A DNA stretch of 11,081 nucleotides from UBA7657 sp049653045. Lineage in GTDB: Bacteria > Pseudomonadota > Alphaproteobacteria > Micavibrionales > Micavibrionaceae. Numbering within the stretch: position 1 is the first letter of the stretch; each line of letters opens with the position of its first letter. Below are positions 7,166 to 11,081 of this stretch, in pieces. The stretch lies in contig JBASFN010000074.1 in NCBI GenBank assembly GCA_049653045.1, forward strand, positions 1 through 11,081, written 5' to 3'. Below the pieces are notes generated by a model, which was given only the letters and a program-made list of their open reading frames with translations, was not told the DNA's origin and made no database searches. The translations under genes and the position numbers were made by a program.

Positions 7166-7780
7166 TCATGCCCCATCGCAGGCCTCGAATTTTTTGCTCG
7201 CTTCGTCATACGCAAACAGAGTGCCCGTTTCCAATTCAAACAGCCATGGCGAGATTTCAAGCTCGCCTGTCTTTAGCAATTCCACGACGCTCGGATATGT
7301 TTTTAAGTTTTCTGCGCTTCGTAATACGATTTCTTCCTCGGTTTTGCGGAGGACATTCGCATAGGAATTGTCATCGCAGCGCGCCTTGGCTTTCGTCAGC
7401 GACTCTTGCGCCACGCCGACAAAACTGGAGATTTCTTCATCCTCGATCTTATCGACCAGAGCCTTGATCGCGCCGCAGCCCGTATGGCCGAGCAGCACGA
7501 TTTTTCGCACCCCGTTGTATCGAAGCGCGAATTGCAGCGCGGCACTAAGGGCGGTTCCTTTTTTATAGGGGCGGACAATCGCGCCCATCGCCTTGTGGGC
7601 GAGGAACGTGCCGGGTTCAGGGCGAAAAATCGTGCCGGGATTGCTGCGGGAGTCGATACAGGAAATGATGAAATATTCCGGGCGTTGCCCCTCTTGCGTT
7701 AAACGGGGCATGATGGCGTTGTCGCCGGAATAAGTTTCTTCTCTGAATTTTTTGAACCCTTGAAGCAGCGTATCGGTCAT
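7166..7780 (-). CDS. Beta-class carbonic anhydrase
   Basis: The enzyme interconverts carbon dioxide and bicarbonate with a zinc ion. From the ATG at 7780 the protein has 204 residues, usual for the beta class. The zinc ligands and the catalytic dyad are visible: C-I-D-S-R at about 41-45 (Cys, Asp, Arg) and G-H-T-G-C-G-A at about 98-104 (His and Cys). AHKAMGAIVRPY takes the place of the usual RNAGN segment, and LQFALRYNGVRKIVLLGH is typical. A GTG one codon upstream is possible, but ATG with AAGG 7 bases before it is better; the ATG overlaps the carA stop as TGATG, implying coupled translation. It lies between carA and carB. Bicarbonate is a substrate of their product, so local supply is a reasonable inference. 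No signal peptide; cytoplasmic. Confidence 0.93.
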   Translation of the reverse strand: MTDTLLQGFKKFREETYSGDNAIMPRLTQEGQRPEYFIISCIDSRSNPGTIFRPEPGTFLAHKAMGAIVRPYKKGTALSAALQFALRYNGVRKIVLLGHTGCGAIKALVDKIEDEEISSFVGVAQESLTKAKARCDDNSYANVLRKTEEEIVLRSAENLKTYPSVVELLKTGELEISPWLFELETGTLFAYDEASKKFEACDGA

Positions 7781-8952
7781 CACGCTGCCTTAGATTTCTG
7801 GATGTTTTCCACGAACCGATCGAACAGATAGTGGCTGTCTTGCGGGCCGGGGGAGGCTTCGGGGTGATATTGCACAGAGAACACGGGTTTGTTTTTGACC
7901 CGTAAGCCCTCGTTCGAGCCGTCGAACAGGCTCACATGCGTGACCTCGACATTTTCGGGCAGGGATTGAACGAGAACTTCGAACCCGTGGTTTTGGGAGG
8001 TGATTTCCACCTTACCCGTTGTCAGGTCTTTTACCGGCTGGTTCGCGCCGCGATGCCCGAGATGCATTTTCCCGGTTTTTGCGCCCAAGGCCAGCGCGAG
8101 TAATTGATGCCCGAGGCAAATCCCGAAGATCGGGATATTGTTGGCCAGTAATTTCTGGATCGTCGGCACGGCATAAACGCCCGTTGCCTGCGGATCGCCT
8201 GGGCCGTTCGACAGGAACACTCCGTCCGGGGCGTGGGCGAGGATGTCTTCCGCCGTGGAATTACCCGGAACAACCGTCACGTCGCATCCGGCAGAGGCAA
8301 GGCAGCGCAGGATATTCCGCTTGGCGCCGAAATCCATCGCCACGACCTTGAATTTTGGTGCGGTTTGTTTGGTATAGCTTGCCCCTAGAACCCATGTGCC
8401 TTCGTTCCATTTATAGCTCTGGGTGCAGGAGACCTCCTTCGCTAGATCCATGCCCTTTAGTCCCGGCCAGTTTTTAGCCTGAGCGTGCAGGGCTTCGAGG
8501 TCGAATTTTCCGTCCGGCGCATGGGCAATCACGCCGTTGGGCGCGCCGGTGTCCCGGATCAGGCGGGTGAGGGCGCGTGTGTCCACGCCGCACACACCGG
8601 GCAGGTTATGCCCCTTTAGCCACGCATCGAAATGTTTGCTTGAGCGCCAGTTGGATGGGTTGGTTATGTCTTCACGGACGATCAATCCGCGTGCGGCGGG
8701 GTTGATGGTTTCGATGTCCTCTTCGTTCGTGCCGACATTGCCGATATGCGGAAAGGTGAAGGTGATGATCTGACCCGCATAGCTGGGGTCGGTGAGAATC
8801 TCTTGGTATCCGGTCAGGGATGTGTTGAAACAGACCTCGCCAACTGCATGAGAGGTTGCTCCGAACCCCTTGCCCCATATAACATTTCCGTCAGCAAGAA
8901 CAATGACCCCTGTGGCGTGTCTGGGGCGTTTTATGGTCGAGAAGTTTGTCAT
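7780..8952 (-). CDS. carA: Carbamoyl-phosphate synthase small (glutaminase) subunit
   Basis: CarA hydrolyses glutamine and channels ammonia to CarB. The 390-residue protein starts at the ATG at 8952. An upstream in-frame TTG at 9009 would add 19 residues unlike the family, so it is rejected. Residues 12-150 form the small-subunit N-domain (ATGVIVLADGNVIWGKGFG, then FNTSLTGYQEILTDPSYAGQ). The class I glutamine amidotransferase domain covers about 200-385, with LSNGPGDP at 247-254, nucleophile Cys279 in GICLGHQ, and His363/Glu365 in QYHPEASPGP. All catalytic residues are present. It is the first gene of the carA-carbonic anhydrase-carB run and is divergent from the GatB/YqeY gene, with a 77-base gap that holds a dyad symmetry. 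The ribosome binding site is weak. Confidence 0.97.
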   Translation of the reverse strand: MTNFSTIKRPRHATGVIVLADGNVIWGKGFGATSHAVGEVCFNTSLTGYQEILTDPSYAGQIITFTFPHIGNVGTNEEDIETINPAARGLIVREDITNPSNWRSSKHFDAWLKGHNLPGVCGVDTRALTRLIRDTGAPNGVIAHAPDGKFDLEALHAQAKNWPGLKGMDLAKEVSCTQSYKWNEGTWVLGASYTKQTAPKFKVVAMDFGAKRNILRCLASAGCDVTVVPGNSTAEDILAHAPDGVFLSNGPGDPQATGVYAVPTIQKLLANNIPIFGICLGHQLLALALGAKTGKMHLGHRGANQPVKDLTTGKVEITSQNHGFEVLVQSLPENVEVTHVSLFDGSNEGLRVKNKPVFSVQYHPEASPGPQDSHYLFDRFVENIQKSKAA

Positions 8953-8963
8953 TTTCGGTGGTC

Positions 8964-8987
8964 TTTCTAGCTTGATACCGCTAGAAA
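8964..8987. promoter_or_regulatory. Dyad symmetry in the carA / yqeY divergent region
   Basis: TTTCTAGC (8964-8971) and GCTAGAAA (8980-8987) are perfect 8-bp inverted copies separated by 8 bases. The dyad begins 11 bases upstream of the carA ATG and ends 42 bases before the GatB/YqeY start. It could be an operator serving one or both divergent genes or a leader hairpin of carA. No T tract follows on either strand, so it is not a terminator. No convincing -35/-10 pair for carA was identified. Confidence 0.5.
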
Positions 8988-9029
8988 AAGATTTAATAAT
9001 AGCTTCCAACCCAAAAGGAAAGAAAAATC

Positions 9030-9482
9030 GTGAGCAAACGCACAGAATTCAACGAAGCCCTGAAGACCGCCATGAAGGGCGGGGATCAGGTTGCTGTCGG
9101 AACCCTCCGCCTGATTAACGCTGCGCTGAAGGATAAGGACATCAATGCGCGGGGGACGGGCAAGGAAATCGGCGAATCCGACATTCTGTCGATGCTGCAG
9201 GGCATGGTTAAACAGCGTCAGGAATCTATGAAAATCTACCGCGATGCCGGACGCGAGGATTTGGCGGGCAAGGAAGAAGCGGAAATCGCGGTGATCGAGA
9301 AATTCCTGCCTCAACAAATGAGCGAGGCCGATGTGGCGTCCGTGATCGAAAAAATCATCAAGGACACCGGGGCGAGCGGCGTTAAGGATATGGGCAAGAT
9401 TATGGGTGTCCTTAAGGCCCAATATGCCGGGCAGATCGACATGGGCAAGGCCGGTGCGGTGGTGAAGCAGAAGCTGGGGTAG
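9030..9482 (+). CDS. GatB/YqeY domain protein
   Basis: This 150-residue protein matches the stand-alone YqeY family, related to the tail domain of GatB of the tRNA-dependent amidotransferase. Its cellular role is poorly defined; it may bind tRNA. Family signatures seen are TLRLINAALKDKDINAR at 25-41, a central KQRQESMKIYRDAGREDLA stretch at about 61-79, EIAVIEKFLPQQMSE at about 85-99, and the C-terminal DMGKIMGVLKAQYAGQIDMG at about 119-138. The start is GTG, supported by AAAGGA (9014-9019) about 10 bases upstream and by the conserved N-terminus. Length is normal. It is divergent from carA, and its TAG lies four bases from the 3' CCA of the convergent tRNA-Leu. Confidence 0.93.
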   Translation: MSKRTEFNEALKTAMKGGDQVAVGTLRLINAALKDKDINARGTGKEIGESDILSMLQGMVKQRQESMKIYRDAGREDLAGKEEAEIAVIEKFLPQQMSEADVASVIEKIIKDTGASGVKDMGKIMGVLKAQYAGQIDMGKAGAVVKQKLG

Positions 9483-9486
9483 GGGT

Positions 9487-9572
9487 TGGTGGGCCCGGGG
9501 GGACTTGAACCCCCACTCCATCACTGGAAACGGATTTTAAGTCCGCAGCGTCTACCATTCCGCCACGGGCCC
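9487..9572 (-). tRNA. tRNA-Leu, anticodon UAA, CCA encoded
   Basis: The minus strand folds as a class II tRNA of 86 bases. The acceptor stem is GGGCCCG with CGGGCCC. The D arm is GCG...CGC containing AATGGTAGA. The anticodon stem GCGGA/TCCGT encloses loop CTTAAAA, giving anticodon TAA at 9539-9537 (decodes UUA). The extra arm has the stem TCCA/TGGA with loop GTGA. The T arm is GGGGG-TTCAAGT-CCCCC. The discriminator is A (9490), and CCA is genomically encoded at 9489-9487. The long variable arm and A73 discriminator fit leucine. A strong promoter lies just upstream. No T tract is seen after the gene, which converges with the YqeY coding region. Confidence 0.97.
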
Positions 9573-9587
9573 TGATGCCAAGCCGGG

Positions 9588-9616
9588 ATAATAAGCATAA
9601 TTGACGGGCTTGTCAT
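9588..9616 (-). promoter_or_regulatory. Promoter of tRNA-Leu
   Basis: On the minus strand ATGACA (complement of 9611-9616) and TATTAT (complement of 9588-9593) each match the sigma70 consensus at five of six positions and are separated by exactly 17 bases. Transcription would begin near 9581, about 9 bases before the mature tRNA. The bases right after the -10 are CCCGG. Such a GC-rich discriminator is a feature of stringently controlled stable-RNA promoters. A small inverted repeat, CCCGAACGGG, at 9617-9626 lies just upstream of the -35. Confidence 0.65.
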
Positions 9617-9635
9617 CCCCGAACGGGCAGGGGGG

Positions 9636-9956
9636 TTATAAAAGATCGGCGATGCTGTTGATGACGGCGCGGCCACGGGGGGTCAGGAATATTTCCTTGC
9701 GGCGGCGTTCCCGTTCGGAAATTTTAACGCGGATCAGGTTGTAGGGGTGGCCGCTCTGGCGGTTTTTTGACAGCGCCCCGATGATCCGTGATACGGTCGA
9801 GAGTGCCATGCCCGTTCGCGCCGACAGATCGGTCAATGATATGCCCTCCTCAAGCGCGATTTCCGCAAGGCATACGGAATATTGAAGCGGGAATTCCGCA
9901 TCAATCTTTTGCAGTTCGCGCTGGAGGCGCAGGAATGTTTTTATTTTGCTCTGCAT
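9636..9956 (-). CDS. Short MarR-like winged-helix transcriptional regulator
   Basis: The 106-residue protein has one winged helix-turn-helix. FPLQYSVCLAEIALEEGISL (22-41) is the lead-in helix. DLSARTGMALSTVSRIIGAL (43-62) is the HTH with the recognition helix. ERERRRKEIFLTPRGRAVINS (81-101) gives the wing and the start of the last helix, with the typical R/R..LT.RG pattern of MarR proteins. It is shorter than most MarR proteins (about 140), lacking long dimerisation helices at both ends; similar short forms exist. The ATG at 9956 is the only good start before an upstream in-frame stop, but there is no clear Shine-Dalgarno sequence. The target and ligand are unknown. A dyad overlapping its candidate -10 suggests self-regulation. 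Confidence 0.8.
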   Translation of the reverse strand: MQSKIKTFLRLQRELQKIDAEFPLQYSVCLAEIALEEGISLTDLSARTGMALSTVSRIIGALSKNRQSGHPYNLIRVKISERERRRKEIFLTPRGRAVINSIADLL

Positions 9957-10259
9957 CGTTACGGTATTTAGTTTCGGCGGCCAATGTTCCGCCCGGTGTC
10001 AGGATAATCTGACAGAAGGGTATATCGATTATAGTTTCACTATTGCAAGTGTTTATTTTGAAAAAGGGGGTTGCTCCCAGATTTTTTGACATCTCGGCAT
10101 ACACAGCAAAATAGTGCCAGCACTTTACATACGCAAACATCAGAGTCCCCACTCATTTGCCCTTATACAGGCTTTTTTGTGTCGTTTACGGGTGTTATGT
10201 ATTACATAAAAAGTAGCATGTCAATAAAAATATCAACCTTGGGTTTTATTCATTATTTC
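9957..10259. other. AT-rich intergenic region between the pentapeptide gene and the MarR-like gene
   Basis: These 303 bases hold no convincing gene. An open frame on the minus strand overlapping the MarR gene (up to 10152) lacks any family signature and is judged a shadow. Visible elements are the MarR promoter/dyad (10028-10043), a perfect 15-base palindrome TTATGTATTACATAA (10195-10209), and a small hairpin AACC-TTG-GGTT (10235-10245). That hairpin has an A-rich stretch at 10224-10230, read as T on the minus strand, and could weakly end the pentapeptide transcript. A TTGACA at 10086-10091 (plus) has no good -10 and no gene behind it. Confidence 0.5.
10028..10043 (-). promoter_or_regulatory. 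Candidate -10 and overlapping dyad upstream of the MarR-like gene
   Basis: The minus strand has a consensus TATAAT (complement of 10028-10033), but no good -35 hexamer lies 16-18 bases upstream. Overlapping it is the inverted repeat ATAGT-TTC-ACTAT (10031-10043). An operator placed over the -10 is what autorepressing MarR proteins usually have. Transcription would start near 10021, about 65 bases before the ATG. Confidence 0.4.
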
Positions 10260-10862
10260 TCATATTCGTATATTTTGAAGTTTAAAAAGCGAGGGGAATT
10301 TTTGTTGAGGATATGGAAGGACATCCATGCCGATGATCCATTTTTCCGGGGTCAGGACGACCAGGTTTTTGCCAAGTCCCCGGATGACAATCGGCGGAGC
10401 GGAGAAAATCAAGCTTTGGCCGTTCATGCCTGTAAATCGGCAGTCATTCATGGAGGATGTGCGTGCGAAATCGAGGGAAAAACATGAGAGCGTCGAAAAG
10501 GAGGCGTTGTTTATGTTGGCTCTGGTTATGTCCGTTCCGCCGAATTCGGCTCTGTCAAAGTTGCATCTGTTCAGATCGGCATAGGCAAGGCAAGTGTTGT
10601 AAAGATCGGCCTCTGCAAGGGTTGCGCCTGAGAGGCTGGCCTCTGAAAGATTGGCTCCGGTTAGATTGGTTCCGGAAAAATCGGCTCCCTCCAATAGTCC
10701 GTCGTCAAGGCAGGCGTTGCTGAGGTTGCGGTTTTTTAAGTCGGCGCCGGTAAGGTTGGTCTTGTCCGCGACGGCTTGTTCAAGGCAGGCTGTAAAGCTC
10801 GGAAAATCGCCTTCATAAAGCGGTTTTTTGGTGGACAGGGATGTGATTGTTTGCAGGGTCAT
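10260..10862 (-). CDS. Pentapeptide-repeat protein with non-repeat C-terminal domain
   Basis: The 200-residue protein contains 18 uninterrupted A(D/N)LXX-type pentapeptides at residues 35-124 (TNLTG, ADLKN ... ANINN, ASFST), with L, F, C or I at the central position. This predicts a right-handed quadrilateral beta-helix of about 4.5 turns. Irregular repeats continue to about 147. The last 50 residues are different: APPIVIRGLGKNLVVLTPEKW (155-175) looks like a compact beta-rich cap. There is no signal peptide. Some pentapeptide proteins mimic DNA and protect gyrase, but most have no known role, and nothing here decides it. The ATG has an excellent ribosome binding site, AAGGAGG (complement of 10871-10877), 8 bases upstream. 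The gene appears monocistronic, with a long AT-rich upstream region holding two dyads. Confidence 0.9.
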   Translation of the reverse strand: MTLQTITSLSTKKPLYEGDFPSFTACLEQAVADKTNLTGADLKNRNLSNACLDDGLLEGADFSGTNLTGANLSEASLSGATLAEADLYNTCLAYADLNRCNFDRAEFGGTDITRANINNASFSTLSCFSLDFARTSSMNDCRFTGMNGQSLIFSAPPIVIRGLGKNLVVLTPEKWIIGMDVLPYPQQKFPSLFKLQNIRI

Positions 10863-10911
10863 TTTTGTTTCCTCCTTGTTTTAATCAGTGATAGTTCGGT
10901 ATAGATAATGC

Positions 10912-10931
10912 TGTTTTTACAGGTAAAAATT
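10912..10931 (-). repeat. Shared dyad motif, copy 2 (upstream of pentapeptide gene)
   Basis: TTTTTAC (10914-10920) and GTAAAAA (10923-10929) are perfect 7-bp inverted copies with a 2-base centre. Read toward the gene (minus strand) the sequence TTTTTACCTGTAAAAAC matches copy 1 (2629-2645) at 15 of 17 bases. It ends about 50 bases before the ATG, much like copy 1 (41 bases). A possible -35/-10 pair, TTTACC with TATACC at 18 bases, overlaps it. Confidence 0.5.
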
Positions 10932-10962
10932 GCAAATGTTATAAATTATTCAGCAACCAATA

Positions 10963-10978
10963 GTTGATAATTATCAAC
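10963..10978. promoter_or_regulatory. 16-base perfect palindrome, candidate operator
   Basis: GTTGATAATTATCAAC is identical to its own reverse complement. It lies about 100 bases upstream of the pentapeptide ATG, just downstream (minus strand) of a TTGACT hexamer (complement of 10982-10987). If a gene starts at 11061 on the plus strand, the palindrome would be in a divergent promoter region. The size and symmetry suit a dimeric MarR- or Fur-type regulator, but the exact family cannot be named. Confidence 0.5.
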
Positions 10979-11081
10979 CAAAGTCAAGAAAAATATTGCG
11001 ATAGGGGCGGTAGAGGCGTGCAGGATTGAGGCGGCGCATATTTCACATTACAGTTGCCGGATGGACAACGAAGAACAGGAC

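Larger units (their letters stand above)
10863..11081. other. Upstream region of the pentapeptide gene to the window edge
   Basis: No complete gene is seen in these 219 bases. They hold the ribosome binding site, the shared dyad motif (10912-10931) and a 16-base palindrome (10963-10978). A plus-strand ATG at 11061 opens a frame M-D-N-E-E-Q-D to the edge. It could be the start of a divergent gene, but it lacks a clear ribosome binding site and is too short to judge. Confidence 0.4.

Noticed and set aside
7078..7260. Small minus-strand frame over the repeat between carbonic anhydrase and carB
   Set aside because: It translates the dispersed repeat (ENTEKKKLCALCASAVKRI), a well-known kind of spurious protein, and overlaps the carbonic anhydrase gene.
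8953..9009. Longer carA start at TTG (9009)
   Set aside because: The added 19 residues do not resemble CarA, the codon is rare as a start, and the extension would cover the intergenic dyad. ATG at 8952 fits the family.
8967..9486. Long minus-strand frame antisense to the GatB/YqeY gene
   Set aside because: The plus-strand frame has clear family motifs; the antisense frame is a codon-bias shadow.
9617..9626. CCCGAACGGG hairpin as terminator of the MarR-like gene
   Set aside because: Four-base stem at most, no T tract after it, and it sits at the tRNA-Leu promoter.
9901..10152. 83-residue minus-strand frame overlapping the MarR-like gene
   Set aside because: Overlaps the 5' end of a recognised gene in another frame, has no family signature and no ribosome binding site.
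10086..10180. Possible small RNA on the plus strand (TTGACA at 10086, T run at 10173-10178)
   Set aside because: No acceptable -10 element, and the hairpin before the T run has only three base pairs.

Overview
The window reads as chromosomal core sequence of an alphaproteobacterium. The reasons are an ELM1-family gene beside trxB, an Lrp/AsnC regulator and greA, followed by carB, carA and a GatB/YqeY gene. Coding sequence is moderately GC-rich and very tightly packed, with convergent stop codons 0, 1 and 4 bases apart. A more exact lineage cannot be fixed from the sequence; a Rhodospirillales- or Micavibrio-like group is only a guess.

Layout. Positions 1-1397 (minus): the 5' part of trxB (thioredoxin reductase, cut by the window edge) preceded by an ELM1-family gene that carries a palindromic repeat inserted in frame. 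1398-2016 (plus): an Lrp/AsnC regulator that abuts greA (minus, 2017-2496) stop to stop. 2497-2686: a short, information-dense divergent region with a greA promoter, a terminator-like hairpin between that promoter and greA, and a separate plus-strand promoter. 2687-3745 (plus): two hypothetical genes, more AT-rich than their surroundings, that look like an accessory cassette. 3747-8952 (minus): carA, a beta-carbonic anhydrase, then carB. 9030-9482 (plus): a GatB/YqeY protein. 9487-9572 (minus): tRNA-Leu(UAA) with encoded CCA. 9636-9956 (minus): a short MarR-like regulator. 10260-10862 (minus): a pentapeptide-repeat protein with a non-repeat C-terminal domain.

How the genes fit together. CarA and CarB make carbamoyl phosphate from bicarbonate, glutamine and ATP, for arginine and pyrimidine synthesis. 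The carbonic anhydrase between them overlaps the end of carA in a TGATG arrangement and could supply the bicarbonate. GreA, the tRNA and YqeY belong to transcription and translation housekeeping. The accessory material is the two-gene cassette and the pentapeptide-repeat gene. Their upstream regions share a near-identical 17-20 bp dyad motif (TTTTTAC-NTN-TAAAAAC) in the same orientation relative to the gene, which suggests a common regulator or promoter class.

Main points for a second look: the shared dyad motif, the carA-carbonic anhydrase-carB arrangement, the greA leader terminator, the in-frame palindromic repeat in the ELM1-family gene, and the repeat between the carbonic anhydrase gene and carB. 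No CRISPR array, transposase or obvious defence system was seen.
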